From positions 1,488,001 to 1,552,000 of the forward strand of contig JAFFJZ010000007.1 of the NCBI GenBank assembly GCA_018340375.1: a DNA stretch of 64,000 bases, read 5' to 3'. How positions within the stretch are numbered: the first letter of the stretch is position 1; each line of letters begins with the position of its first letter. Position numbers and translations under genes: made by a program. Below are positions 1 to 11,860 of this stretch, piece after piece. The DNA comes from Gonatopus flavifemur. Lineage: Eukaryota > Arthropoda > Insecta > Hymenoptera > Dryinidae. The notes beneath the pieces were generated by a model. That model was not told the origin of the DNA, ran no database searches, and worked only from the letters and a program-made list of their open reading frames with translations.

Positions 1-74
1 AGAAATTTTGGAAAATTAAGAGATATCTGCTGTGGTGCATATCACCCCATGGTGCAAGTGTCCCCACTCTCCCC
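1..74. mobile_element. Right end of a GGGGAGAG-terminated DNA element (truncated by window edge)
   Basis: The sequence ends in CCACTCTCCCC followed by TA at 75-76. Read as reverse complement it begins GGGGAGAGTGGGG and then holds a small palindrome around CACCATGGGGTG. The same GGGGAGAGTGG terminus and TA flank occur at both ends of the pogo-like element at 60898-63979, so this is probably the terminus of a related element. Its other end lies outside the window. Positions 77 to about 600 hold no gene I can recognise. Confidence 0.4.
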
Positions 75-619
75 TATGCAAGACATCGAATGTCGATTGA
101 GTGAGAATCTAGTTATCATTCGACAATAGTATTCAACATTGTCTCGCAGCAGTATTGGAAGCAGTATCCTAAACAGCACCGAAAACCAACGTATCAATGG
201 TTTCACAGATTTTCGTTTTCAAAAGTCCGTTTTCCAAACGTTTCGAGAACATTGGTTTATCATGTTGGAATACACGTTTCGATGACGTTTTCTTACGTAT
301 GCTATGGTACGTTCTCAGAATGTTGTCGAAACATCATATGAAAACCAAGTGTTTTATTCTCAACCTGCACAAATGTGTATTCATGTAGGTATTTATGGTG
401 AATCGTAAGCAGAAATTCATACCCTGCAAAAAATTTCCCGTAGAAAACGATAAAATTTTGCCTATGGGTTTCAATGCGGTTCCTGAAACTGGAATTCCGA
501 TGCTGTATCGTGAATTATTTACGATAGAATTCTGTCGATTCTTATCGTATTCTATACGATTTAAGAAAAATTTACGAGGTTCTAAAATGAACTTCCCATA
601 GACAAAGTATTAATTATTT

Positions 620-1137
620 GGAGAATTATAACCTTTTTTTGCAAATAATTGATTTTTCTACTACAGGAATTTTACGATAGAACCAGGTACATTTCTCAAA
701 TAAATAAATTGATTTTGTGAAGTGTTGATTATTAAGACGAGAATCATGATAGGCATATTCCATATACGAGTTATCATCAACTCCTTTCCTGCCATTAACA
801 CATTTATGAGAAAAAAAATCGTTTATAAACAAAACAGTGTCGGTAAGCGGGGAGAGTTCGTATATTCGGTCATGTTCGACTCGTTTCGGTTCACTCCACT
901 CGAGCGCGAATAAAATAGTTATTATTACTAAACAGCGTAGTAAAGGCAATTGAGTCAGTCAAACTAACTATACCATCCGTGATATTGATCATACATGGAC
1001 TACTGTACCATTTTGTTGAAATCACGAATCTTTACTGAATTATATTTAGTAGAATAAAATGATTGCTTAGTGCTTTCAGCGAAACAAGGTTTTGCTAAAC
1101 GATAATGGTGAACGTCACTATTCCAGTTTTCTCCGTG
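620..1137 (-). mobile_element. Partial copy of a CACGGAGAAAACTG-ended repeat
   Basis: Read on the minus strand from 1137, this begins CACGGAGAAAACTGGAATAG and then matches, with scattered changes, the start of the element at 53246-53690. The other terminus is missing, so the copy is truncated. Short open frames inside both copies show broken similarity to each other, but no domain is recognisable. 1138-1413 holds nothing I can identify. Confidence 0.55.
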
Positions 1138-1413
1138 TAGACATGGGCGAATCTTGATGAATCGAATCATTTTCATAACACACTTATCAAATTTCGATAA
1201 AAATTTTATAGAAATTGATACAAAATCAACATTTTTTTATACAAAAGATTTGATTCGGTGAGACTCTCTCATCTCTAGATTCAAAATAAAAAGTCACGAA
1301 GCTCTCGTATTTCTCTGAAAAATCCTGGAAATCTCTAAATAACTGTGAAACTCTCTGACGAACTCTGAATTCCACTAAATTTTTCTATATGAACTACCCA
1401 AATTTGGATATTT

Positions 1414-1838
1414 GGGGTAAAATTCGCCAAGTGTTCCCACCTGACAATTTCAATCTCATCAGTGTTGATGAAATTCCATGAATTTGTTGTACTAGTGACC
1501 CTCTTCAAATTGTGTCAACACCAGGTTTCTAGGAAGTCAGGTTTTCGTGGTACAGGAATTTAAATTTTCAAGATTTTTTTGATTTGCGTTTTTTCGAAAA
1601 ATCATCATCCTCATTAATTCTATTCAATGAAAATATGTTATCATTGATATTGTTAGGATTTTTTCTAAATTTTACGATAAAAATACTTTCATTCATGCAG
1701 AAGGAATATTTCACATAGAAATTCGATTTTTGAAAGTATTTTTGCATTTTTCGGTCACTGCGCCCCTTTTGATATTGATGAAACCTTGATTCCTTAGCTT
1801 CAAAATCATACAGGTTTAAAAATGGGACAAAGAAATTT
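1414..1838 (+). repeat. Left long terminal inverted repeat of the 1414-8660 element
   Basis: This pairs with 8217-8660 in inverted orientation. It starts GGGGTAAAATTCGCCAAGTG and stays alignable until roughly AAAATCATACAG...ATGGGA near 1838. The 139-residue minus-strand open frame within it (1568-1987) shows no recognisable domain and is probably chance. Confidence 0.65.
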
Positions 1839-2745
1839 CCCCAAGGTACAAAGTTCCAAGTGTGTACGTATCGTACCTTGAGTACGTGACGATCACACCA
1901 TCGATTCTCAGTGTATTGTTTCATGAAAAAAGTAATTATCAAATTTATTTTCTCAGTTTTGCCTCCCACATTGCTCAATACAACCATCTAGATTACCCCT
2001 GTCAAATAAATAATTGATTCACGACACACGGTTGAAGAAAACACGTCATACTTTATTAGAACATTATTGTAATAATTAGTCATACCGATTTGTCATCTTG
2101 GACCCATTAAATTTCTTTTTATTGATAATCAATTTTTATGGAAACGCGGCTACTGTAACTGGTAAAAGTAACTGTAAGTAGTGACTTTCTTTGTACAAAA
2201 TGTAGTACTCTGATTATTTACAAAATTGAATTATTGCTACATAAATGTACAGAATGATATTAAACAATTTGCAGTATTTATAATTATCAATCTTCTGATC
2301 CTTCTGAAAGGTTGTTCCTATACTCTAATTTTTATGCCTCCTTCGGGTCTTCGGGAATATATCATATTGCACTGCCGAAGAGTGAGTTTTAAGAATAAAC
2401 GATGAATGTTCCATAGGTATTACACAATGGTATTTGAGAGTTCCTGCTATCGTTTTTGCAGATGCAAATCGTTTTTCAAGTGCTTTCGTAGCCTCTATAT
2501 GAGTACTCTTTGGACTGAAAAAAATTACAGTTTCTTTCAAATGTTCTTTAACCCACTGATAAAGAGCATCCGCAGTCAAAATTTGATTTTCGTTTGATGA
2601 TGCTTGCAGACTTGCACGTGCTGGAAGTCTCTTCAAATTTCCACCAATACCGTCGCAAGGTCCTTTGCCATGTGCACTTGCATGAAAATGCCACTCAGCC
2701 GCAATTCCAAAATCATGTTCATGATGTAGAAGATTTGCAAAATTA

Positions 2746-3045
2746 CACTCAGAGAAAAAAAGTTGCTGAAACAGCAAACCTCGAAGATTTGCTTTGCTGA
2801 TATGGCAAAACTTGTTGTTGAATCAGCAAATAATTTGCTATCACAGCAAAAATCTTGCTCTTTCAACAAGCGCTTGCTATTCAGCAATCCGAGATTGTAG
2901 ATATACAGACAACTAGGAAATTTTGCCGAATTAGCAAATATCTTGCTAAAATAGCAGAATTTTTGCTGTAACAGCGACGATTTTGCTAATTTAGCAAAGC
3001 AGATTTTTCGAAATCGCTTTTTCAGCAAGAATTTTTCTCTGCGTG
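2746..3045. mobile_element. 300-bp foldback element with CAC(T/G)CAGAGAAAAA ends inside the transposase gene
   Basis: The termini are CACTCAGAGAAAAAAAG and, reversed, CACGCAGAGAAAAATTC, flanked by TA on both sides (2744-2745 and 3046-3047). The body is built of short alternations of TTGCTNA and AGCAAA. It interrupts the host transposase gene between the residues FKNKY and FANLLHHEHDFG, which gives an independent check on the insertion site. Confidence 0.7.
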
Positions 3046-3338
3046 TATATTTATTTTTAAAATGTTGCGATGCTCCATCAGTGAAGTAGAAGATTAAGTG
3101 ATTCACATTCAAAATTATCTTGCAAATACTTTGTAATAATTTTTTGAAATTCATAAACAGCTACCGTATCATGAGTCAGATTATCAGACAAAATTGCTAT
3201 ACTGCGATGTCTTAACTCATCTGTTCTGTAATAAATGACTGTTGTGAAAATGGTAACTTGGTTGTTATTCCAATGAAACGATTGAATAGCATTCTGAGCA
3301 ATAAATGCATGATTTTCAGCAAAATCACATGTAACTAT

Positions 3339-6297
3339 CCCTGTAGAAAATGCCGACTTCCAACCAACCATAACAATCGAAACAGTACTGGTACAACACT
3401 GATTACCAGGGTTGGTTGCCAACGTTGTAACGTGGTTGAAGTAACAACCAGTACAATGTTGTTGTAACGCCGATAGTCAATGCTGATTTGCCAACGTTGA
3501 TTTAGAACTCGTTGAACGTTGTCCATTATGTGTGGTTTAATACGGCAAAATTTTGAAGAAATTATTATTCATGTTCTCGAATTGACTTCTTCACATGTTT
3601 TCGGATTATTCATTCGTTTCAAGAAACGATTCAAACTTCAGCAACATACGAACAGATGTGTTATATTTTTTACTTTCGATATAACCATGCACCGAAAAAC
3701 CGATATTCTAGGATTGAGAGGAATTTATTCTTCACTCTTCCTCTAAACCAATCCTCTTATTATAAGACTAACCCCCTTTAATTTTTAGTGACTTCATAAG
3801 ATATTCTTCGTTTTAGAATAAATTCTTGAAATAAGAATAATCCCAGATTACTTTAAATAACCGCTCTGTACAAAATAATTTTGTAAATTATCTAGCCTGA
3901 GATGTAAAATGACTTATAAATTCACAATATTCGTATAAAAGTCATTCTAAACATGAGAAAATTTCAAATTGAAGAGTATTCTTGAAGTTGACATTTTCGA
4001 ATTTGAGAAAAAAGCCTTATGTTCTGAGTTGAATTTGTTGTTAGGGTGATGATAAACTTGTAGGAAGAGTTTGAAAGTTGGGTGGAATCTATATTGATCA
4101 GGAAAGTCCAAATCGTGGGGCAAAAGTTAGAAAATCTGTCAACTCAGCTCACGGCACATGGGTGTTCTATCAGCTTTTCTTCACTAAACGAAATCTAGGC
4201 AGGAGAAATGTATCAAAATTTAGTAAAATCAAGTTGGTACAGAGTAAGAGAGGACAGATATATTCATTGAATTTTATTGGTCATTATAAAAATGTTGATA
4301 AATAAGGAAAGGCTATAGAAGATCCAATGTGTCGTCTTTTAATATTTTTGTTCCACTAATGTTGTATCATGTTCCTACAAATGTTATTATATTTATGAAA
4401 CAGGTTCAATACACATGTTTCCTCAACCTACTAGTGAAAAGATACAAAAATGCACACAATACAAAATCATTGAGCAAAAATATTGAGAGACGATAAATTG
4501 AGTCATACATAGCCTTTACGTATTTATCAACATTTTTATGATAACCAATAAAATTCAATGGATATATCTGTCCTCTCTTACTCTGTACCAACTTGATTTC
4601 ACTAAATTTTGATACATTTCTCCTGCCTAGACTTCGTTTAGTGAAGAAAAACTGATGGAATACCTATGTGCCGTAAGCTAAGTTGACAGATTTTCTAACT
4701 TTTGCCACACGATTTGGACTTTCCTGATCAATATAGATTCCACCTAACTTTCAAACTCTTCCCACAAGTTTATCATCACCCTAACAACAAATTCAACTCA
4801 GAAGATAAAGCTTTGTCCTCAAATTTGAAAATTTCAACATGAAGAGTATTCTTCAATTTGAAAAGTAAAACCATCCGTCGAGCTGCAAGTGACTAATCCA
4901 AGTTTTTTGCAATTCATTTTGAACATTTTTTTGACATATTTTTGATCAAATGAGTTCTTCATGACTCATATTCATTACAAAATTAATATGATCTCTGAGT
5001 TTTTGCCTAGAAGTACTGATGTAAGTATTTGAAGAAAATTCATTTTCACTGCAATAACAAATTACGATTTTTTGACATGTTACAACAGCTATGACTGATT
5101 TACTAATTCATTTTGCACTTACTAACAGATTTTTTGATACACATTATTCAAGAAATAACCACCACACATTTCACAAAAATAATTTATCCATTTTTTGATC
5201 ACATAAATTTAACCTCACATTTGTCAACCGAACTGCAATTTTCACACAGGCTCATAGATTATTATATTCAACCGACGGATGATTGAATCGGATAAACACA
5301 CGTCACTTCAATTGATCTTTTCCAATGCATCGCGTAGGTACCGGTTTGACGGTACAGAAAAATTATTACTGATACTGAATTTGAATAATTTGCAAGTCTA
5401 GTCTAGTCGGTGTAAGAACTCCGGTAACAGTTTCAACGAAAATATCTTTATATAATATGTTATTGCTGTTATTTGAAAATTTGTAACTCATCAGAATGAT
5501 AAGAGAAACATTCTTAATAGTATACATTCGGAGAAGAATATTTAAAATTCATCAATAACAACGTGTTCAAAAATGGTCCCGTTAGATCTGTTACTGGACT
5601 CCTCACCCCGACTATACAATATTACTTCAATTTATGATGTCAGAACTCATAACTGGCGTACAGCTGTACTGGTCAAAGCGTCATTCTCTCATTAGGGTTA
5701 GGATTTTGTGTTAGGTTCGATTCCGCTTGTAGGGCTATGAGATTTTCGCTGTTGACCCCCACAGTTTGAACGCTTGTTATCATTAAATATCTTCATTAAG
5801 ATAATTTCCACCAGGGAGTTCGATTCCTGTAGAACGCGGTTCTAGCAACTGACATCGGAACATGTTTGCATACATCTATTACACATACAGTACGAGATCG
5901 ACAAGGATTCCAATAACTTTTTTTGTGAATTATTCGAAATTATTTTACGATTGCTGTAATATATGGGTAGCGTTCATTTTTCTTATTTCTTTCATCAATT
6001 TCAAAACCAAACTAAGAGATTATATTCATTCGTATGATGATATTATGCAAAAATGAATATTATTTCATAGTCAACTGAATCATTTATGTGCACGTTTAAT
6101 ATCATTGTTGGTATACAATGGAAAACCAGTACTGACTCCGGGTTGATGGTAACGTTGACCCAGTATTGGTGAACAACGCCGTACCAGTGTTGATCAGCGT
6201 TATCATTCCGGGTTTATTCCAACGTTGTTTGCCAACAGTTGGCAGTTGGAAAATAACGTTATTCCAGTACTGGGTCGTTCGTCACCCTCTGCATGGG
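3339..6297. mobile_element. 2959-bp CCC...GGG-ended element, copy 1, with internal palindrome
   Basis: It begins CCCTGTAGAAAATG and ends so that the reverse strand reads CCCATGCAGAGGG. In copy 2 (ending 22597) the same end reads CCCATGCAGAAATTG. It is flanked by TAT on each side (3336-3338 and 6298-6300) and splits the gene codons for GEFI and VTCDF, so both junctions are firm. Inside is a palindrome of two arms of about 350 bp (3957-4310 and 4506-4870), then about 1.4 kb without a recognisable ORF. The 3370-3530 and 6120-6290 edges are rich in CAACGTTG and CAGTACTGG motifs. No transposase was found, so it is presumably non-autonomous. Confidence 0.7.
3957..4870. repeat. Large imperfect palindrome (arms about 350 bp) within the 2959-bp element
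   Basis: The left arm 3957-4310 and right arm 4506-4870 are reverse complements with scattered mismatches. For example, the stretch reading AGTTAGAAAATCTGTCAACT on the left reads back on the right near 4690. The roughly 195-bp loop contains GTTCAATACACATGTTTCC. The 75-residue ORF on the left arm and the 61-residue ORF on the right arm come from the two sides of this palindrome and are not separate genes. Confidence 0.75.
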
Positions 6298-7255
6298 TAT
6301 GAATTCTCCGGCCTTCAAATTATCCTTGAGATTCTTAAGAAAGGACGATTGCTCCTTTGCTATAAAAGCGTGAGATCTCAACTTATGTAACTGTTCACAG
6401 AGATCCTCCCCAAAATCTCCTGCATCTGCTATTTCAGTTTTCAAAGTGCTGCGATCAGTTTGTTGCCAAATTTGATATTCTACTCTCTCAATGTACTGGT
6501 CTGTAAGATTCGATTGAAGGAAATCCTCAAAATTGTCTATTCCAGGACACGCTTCACACTGGTCCAGATAGCATTCAGAAGTAGGATTATCACATACAAG
6601 CATTTTAATAGCACCATGGTGAGAAGTCATGGGGAAATCTGTCGCAGACGTTAGTTTTTGTACATTTTTCTTTTTTGAACATGTTCATGCGTTCCATCAT
6701 TAGTTTTGATCCAAACATAATCCTTCATGCCTGACAATATCCGGCTATTTTCATCATCCAAGTAAAATGCTATGATGGAATTTTCAATCTCGCAAGATAA
6801 CCTTCGTCCTCTCTTTGGATTTGGTGATGTTAGATACCCGTTTTCAGCTACCAACTGCATGGCTTTCCTAGCTTGACGTTCCGAAGCGTTGAATTCAGTA
6901 GCCAATGTCCTCCGTCCCCATGATTTTGGAGCAAGGGTGAGAAGCAAAATCTTTTCTGAGTAACTGGAAGACTGTTTGAATTTTTCTTTGATTTGATCGA
7001 GAACTTCCATAGCTGATTCATGATGTTTTATTTGACATTTTCGATTTAAATTCTCAGACATTTTTGTTGATGGAACGGAAAAATCTTCTTCATTTATATC
7101 AAAAGTTTCCTCCTCGTTAATTTCAAGATGTGGGACATCATCCTCTTCTTCGAATAATGTTTGATCCTGAGAGATAATAGAAATTTCTCAATTATCCCAG
7201 TTTTCTCCTCATTAGAACATTTTGGGCCTGCACTGAGAAGAATAAATAGTGGACT

Positions 7256-7412
7256 CAACTACGCACGACAATTGGATACGTTCAAATGCAATACTTCTTT
7301 GATTCAATTAGATTTGTAGTTGACGCAACTACGAATACTTGAATGAACCTTAAATTCAAATTGAATTGACGAAGGATTGTATTTGAACGTATCCAACTGT
7401 CGTGCGTAGTTG
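7256..7412. repeat. Hairpin element inside the transposase region
   Basis: CAACTACGCACGACAATTGG at the left pairs with the inverted copy ending GTCGTGCGTAGTTG at 7412. Arms are about 37 bp around a loop of roughly 80 bp. It lies between the N-terminal segment and the acidic segment of the broken transposase gene. Confidence 0.6.
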
Positions 7413-8216
7413 CCTCCATTAAATTTTTTTTTCAAAATGTATACTGTGTACTTTTTTGATGAATCGAATAATGAAGCGGAACTACCTCAAGTGAATTATC
7501 CTCGCATGTATCCATCTGAACAGATTGGACATCGTACAAAGGTGACATTGAAGATAGTACAGTCATGTCTTTCCTGCATCTACTACATATTCGGGTATCA
7601 GAGGGTAGATGATGATATTTTTTTCTCAGATTTGAAGATAAGGTTCGAAGATCTGAAGATAATTTGTGACAGGGATATTGAAATGGATTGAAACAACGAT
7701 CACCTGAACTCCTTCGTTTCATTGTGTTATTACATGTAGGAAAAAGTCCTTCCTCAATAGAATAATTCAGCAGAAAATCAATCACAAAAACTTCATAAAC
7801 AAGAAAGTTTCACTGATTTGATATTTATCTCTGTACATTCAAAACGACACAAAACCGTTGATGAGTTCAGATTGGAGAGAATGAGGTTGGTTAGGTTACG
7901 AATGAAAAAGAATCAGGTTGCCCTGGAAACATCCACAGTCACTATTCAATTGAAGCTTCAGGGCAGAAGTTTATATGATTGATAAGAATCAATTCAAATC
8001 CTCAGTGAATTAGAATCAGAGAATAACATTAAGAATCAGAGGATATTTGATTTCTGGAAGTGATTTTCACTGATAATCATACAGAAAATTACGGCAGAAT
8101 GAATTATTCATTAGCATAAAATATTATTATACAATGTTGGCGTAGTGTTGTATTTATACACGATGGTAGCGGCTGGACGTGTGAGATCTGAGCACTTAAA
8201 CCCCTCTGTAATTGCG

Positions 8217-8660
8217 AAGAATCTTCTTATCCCATTTCTCAATCTGTATGATTTTAAAGCTAAAGAATCAAGCTTTCGATTTATTAAGGTTTCATCAATA
8301 TCAAAAGGGGCGCAATGACCGAAAAATGCAAAAATACTTCTAAAAATCGAATTTCTATGTGAAATATTCCTTCTGCATGAATGAGAGTATTTTTATCGTA
8401 AAATTCAGAAAAAAATCCTAACAATATCAATAATGACATATTTTCATTAAACGGAATTAATGAGGATGATGATTTTTTGAAAAAATGCAGATCAAAAAAA
8501 TCTTGAAAATTTAAACCCCTGTACCACGAACACCTGACTTCCTAGAAACCTGGTGTTAACACAATTTGGAGAGGGTCACTGGTACAACAAATTCATGGAA
8601 TTTCATCAATATTGATGAGATTGAAATTTTCAGGTGGGAACACTTGGCGAATTTTACCCC
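8217..8660 (-). repeat. Right long terminal inverted repeat of the 1414-8660 element
   Basis: This is the inverted counterpart of 1414-1838. Its outer edge at 8660 reads CCCC, the complement of the left GGGG. The two arms differ by numerous substitutions and small indels, so the element is not a recent arrival. Confidence 0.65.
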
Positions 8661-9005
8661 ATCTGGAGAAATTCTATTTTTCGCTTTTTCTTCTCCATAT
8701 ATTTATGGCCGCTTATATCAGCATGTGGTTGTATCCATATATGAGCACTAGGCTTAAAATTTAACCTCGAAAATCGCTCAATTCATTTGGATTTTGAGAA
8801 ACACAAATATAATCATGAACGTATAAAATCATTGAATTCGACATTGTTTACGAGTTCTCTCGGAGAAGTGTGAAGAGATTTCAGATTGTCTAAATTACGA
8901 TAGTTTTTTTCAGAGCAAGTGAGGGATTTTCAACTTTTTTAGTGAAATTTTTCTATGTGCATAGTGGAAAATAAATAGTAAAAACATTTTATAGCCTAAA
9001 CCATA

Positions 9006-9229
9006 CACTGAGAAAAAGGTATGGTTCCTGTAACGATCTAAGTGTATTTTAATTATAGCTAACTTCATAGTCACAGTGACACCCCATATGGTTGTCATAA
9101 CTATACGGATCGTTGTCATGAGTCTATATTCAGGTTATGAAACTATACGGATCGTCACCTTGACTATCTGTAAATTCAACTGTAATTGAAATACTTTAGA
9201 GCGTCACAGAAATCATACTTTTTTTAGTG
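9006..9229. mobile_element. Foldback element, CACTGAGAAAAAGG ends, TA duplication
   Basis: It starts CACTGAGAAAAAGGTATG and ends CATACTTTTTTTAGTG, flanked by TA at 9004-9005 and 9230-9231. The interior is partly palindromic (ACTATACGGATCGT repeats) and has no coding capacity. It belongs to the CAC...GAGAAA terminal group described in the findings. 8661-9005 and 9230-9942 hold no gene I can recognise. Confidence 0.65.
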
Positions 9230-9942
9230 TAGGTGCAATTAATCTTAAATACAGGTGAACATCATCTCTCATAACGAAATTCATTCTAATGGATTACCTG
9301 TTTACTTGATCCACAGATTGTTTCCATCAATCACGGAATCCAATTTTCTTCCTTACTCTTCTAGGGGATACAATGACTGGATTTTCATTCATTTCAACTG
9401 GGTGATATTGATTTAATGATTAATTTTCTATAACATTCAAGACGATACAGCTCGATTTGTTAACTCTAAACACACTAGAACAGTTTGGCGAGGTCACGTC
9501 ACCAAACCAAGTGATGCTATTAGTGGGAATGGAGATTGTTGATTTTGCTGCGAATTTGAATATGGACATTGTCGGGTTTGCAACGAACACTGATTTTCAA
9601 CTGCGTTTTCGATTTGATTTAATCCCTTTAGGTCAGAATGGAGTTGAAAATCGAATGGAACTAACCTCAAAGGTGTAATATAACTCATAAAATGCAAATC
9701 CGTAAAAAGTGGAGATTGCTGGTTTTGCTACGACACCTCTCAATATATCAATCGACCGTACGAACGCCTGTTCAGCCAGACCGAAGATCACGCTCCCTCT
9801 AACTCAATCAATGATCATGCTCGTCCTGCCTACTCTATGCCTTCCCTCTCTCCTCATATTTTCGAAATCACTTTTATTTTGATTTCTCTCCATGTCCTCG
9901 CGTCGCTCTCTTGCTATTTTGTAAGGGGTATACACCGTTACA

Positions 9943-10185
9943 CACTGAGAGAACTGATGATTAATATCAAGAATTTTAATTCATGAATACTGCCAAGAAT
10001 AAAAATTCTTGATTACAGTTAATATGTTATTGGCCCAAAAGAAATTTTCTTAAATCAAGGAAATATTTCTCGATTCAAGGAAATTTCTTCTGGGCCAATA
10101 ACATATTAGCTATAATCAAGAATTTGTATTCTTGGCAGTATTCATGAATTTAAATTCTTGATATTAATCATTATTTCTCTCAGTG
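9943..10185. mobile_element. 243-bp palindromic element, CACTGAGAGAA ends, CA duplication
   Basis: Nearly the whole length is one palindrome. The left arm contains CAAGAATTTTAATTCATGAA and TAATATGTTATTGGCCCA, and both return inverted on the right. The ends read CACTGAGAGAA and TTCTCTCAGTG. CA flanks both sides (9941-9942 and 10186-10187). Confidence 0.75.
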
Positions 10186-10355
10186 CAATGTATCGATATC
10201 TTCCCGAGCAAGCGTTATATTAGCACTCGCTAGGCCCTTACAAGTTGGCTTGTAAATAGTTATATTAGCACTAGACTCTTTCTAGCCCTTGGCTAGATTC
10301 TCGCGAGGCCCTAGACAGTTCCATGGATGACGTTGCTGGGGTTATCGTTGTAACG

Positions 10356-10660
10356 TTGGTAAATACTTACAAATGCGACTTTTGGGAAAACGGAATTTTT
10401 TTGTATGAACGGCTTCCATCAAACCCCAATAGACTATTCAAACGGGGAGAGCTATGAAAAGTTTTCAGTGAGTACACTAATAGCTCATAAACAACTTCTT
10501 TTGTGTGTTCTTCTCCCAAAACGGTGTCCGTTCTAGACTTTCTGTGCGGAGAGTCCCCTCATATGAATAGTCTATTGGTTTCAGATGAAAGCCATTTATG
10601 CACAAAAAGGGTGGGGAAAATTCCGTTTCCCCGAAAGTTGCACTTGTTAGTATTTACCAA
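10356..10660. repeat. Foldback repeat of about 305 bp
   Basis: The left end TTGGTAAATACTTACAAATG pairs with the inverted right end CATTTGT-like...TAGTATTTACCAA. The interior keeps paired blocks such as CCAATAGACTATTCA and TGAATAGTCTATTGG. The open frames inside (for example 10503-10694) show no domain. Confidence 0.6.
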
Positions 10661-11379
10661 AAATTTTAATTTTCAATCCATTCATAACTTATGAGAGCCC
10701 ATTTTGTTTCTTGTGAGATTTGGAAAACCGTCACAATAGAGAATTCTCATGTATGCAATTTTCACAATCATCACACAGTGGGGCCAAATGCCAAAAAGCT
10801 GGCCAAAACCCCAAAAATGAAGTTTGTAGTTGGGGATATTTGACCCTTGGGATAAGTAAGGTGATGTCCCAAGTATTGGAATTCTGATATAAGAAGATCT
10901 GATCCCCTCCCCCTGCCCTTGTGTACCAGTTGCAAAATACCCTCCTTGAAGTATAATCCGCGTGATTGAAAGACAGTAAAATAACGAGCATGTTCAAAAA
11001 GACGCTGTGTCTCGAAAAATGAACCGATTTAACTTTTTCAAATTGGAGTCTATTACTGAAACTATGTAGAATACACTAAAAATTAAGAGAATATCAATTT
11101 GATGAGTGGAAAATACTGACAGAGCAATGATTGGATGTAATTTCTATATCTATCAATGAGAAAATGTGTTTGGTTTTTGAAGGAATAGTAGAGAATTACG
11201 CAAAATTACGTCGTTTAACTTATTGGAGGTGGTAGATGGGACTCTTACCTAAACATCAGGAAAAAAAACGGCTGCCCATGTCTGCCCCTGAGCAATTCCG
11301 CCATGTTTTTGTGCAGGAAATCACAAAAAATTAGACGGAGTGATAAGGAGTCCTTAGATCCGTCTGAAACTTGATATGC

Positions 11380-11860
11380 AGAAGTTTGTGGGGTCGCTGA
11401 TTATGAATCCGTTGTCTTCATTTCGGAATTCAAAATGGCGGATCCAATATGGCGGACGAAAATTGAAAGAAATCATCGGATTTTCTTCAAATTCGTTACC
11501 CAGGGGTTTCTGAGGTCGCTGATTACGAATCCGTTGTTTGAATTTCAAAATTCAAAATGGCGGATCCAATATGGCGGATGAAAATTGAAAAAATCATCGG
11601 ATTGCCTTCAAACTCGGTACCCGGAGGTTTTTAAGGTCGCTGATTCCGAATCCGGTGTCTGAATTCCGGAATTCAGAATGGCGGATCCAGTTTGGCAGAA
11701 AAAAATTGAAAAAATCATCAGATTTCCTTCAAACTCGGTATCCAGGGTTTTGTGGGGTCATTGATTACGAATCAGTTGTCAAATTCCAAGAATCAAAGAT
11801 AGCGTATCTAATATGGTGGACACAAAACTCAGAATTCAGTAGATTCGCTTTGAATTTTAT
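11380..11860 (+). repeat. Left 121-bp tandem array of the Transib element (about 4 copies)
   Basis: The motif CAAAATGGCGGATCCAATATGG recurs at about 11431, 11553, 11674 and, decayed, 11794, a period of 120-122 bp. Each unit also holds GTCGCTGATTACGAATCC and TCAAACTCGGTACCC-like blocks. The array sits between the left TIR and the gene, in forward orientation. Confidence 0.85.

Larger units (their letters stand above)
2325..7785 (-). pseudogene. Broken transposase-like gene of an unassigned DDE family
   Basis: The pieces read in order on the minus strand. 7785-7440 holds an N-terminal segment with a cysteine pair (TRICSRCRK). 7170-6651 holds an acidic stretch and then a helix-turn-helix-like region (LAPKSWGRRTLATEFNASER). 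6630-6301 holds a Cys-rich segment (SECYLDQCEACPG). 3335-3048 holds VTCDFAENHAF and, after a frameshift near 3100, YFTDGASQHFKNKY. 2745-2325 holds EWHFHASAHGKGPCDGIGG. The acidic residues in DFAEN, FTDGA and CDGIGG look like a DDD/E set in an RNase-H-fold nuclease, which is inference. I recall multicopy proteins with these motifs in many animal genomes but cannot name the superfamily. Lesions are three insertions, the frameshift near 3100, and an apparent internal deletion near 6640 where about 60 residues seem missing. A likely splice acceptor precedes 7170. Confidence 0.6.
1414..8660 (-). mobile_element. Long-TIR DNA transposon, superfamily not assigned, with nested insertions
   Basis: About 425 bp at 1414-1838 is repeated in inverted orientation at 8217-8660 with many point differences. 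Both copies start GGGGTAAAATTCGCC at their outer edge. Between them lie the pieces of one minus-strand gene with DDE-like motifs (7785 down to 2325), so the inverted repeats are best read as the TIRs of the element that encoded it. No target duplication was evident. Three insertions lie inside: a 300-bp foldback (2746-3045), a 2959-bp element (3339-6297) and a hairpin (7256-7412). Without them the element would be about 3.8 kb. Inference: a non-functional copy of a poorly characterised cut-and-paste element. Confidence 0.6.

Noticed and set aside
1568..1987. 139-residue minus-strand ORF taken as a gene
   Set aside because: It lies mostly in the left long inverted repeat; the matching right repeat does not keep the frame open, and no domain is visible.
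4078..4591. Two similar ORFs (QSKRGQIY motif) on opposite strands as a small gene family
   Set aside because: They are the two arms of a palindrome, so each is the mirror of the other; the third copy at 20724-21008 is the same arm in the second element.
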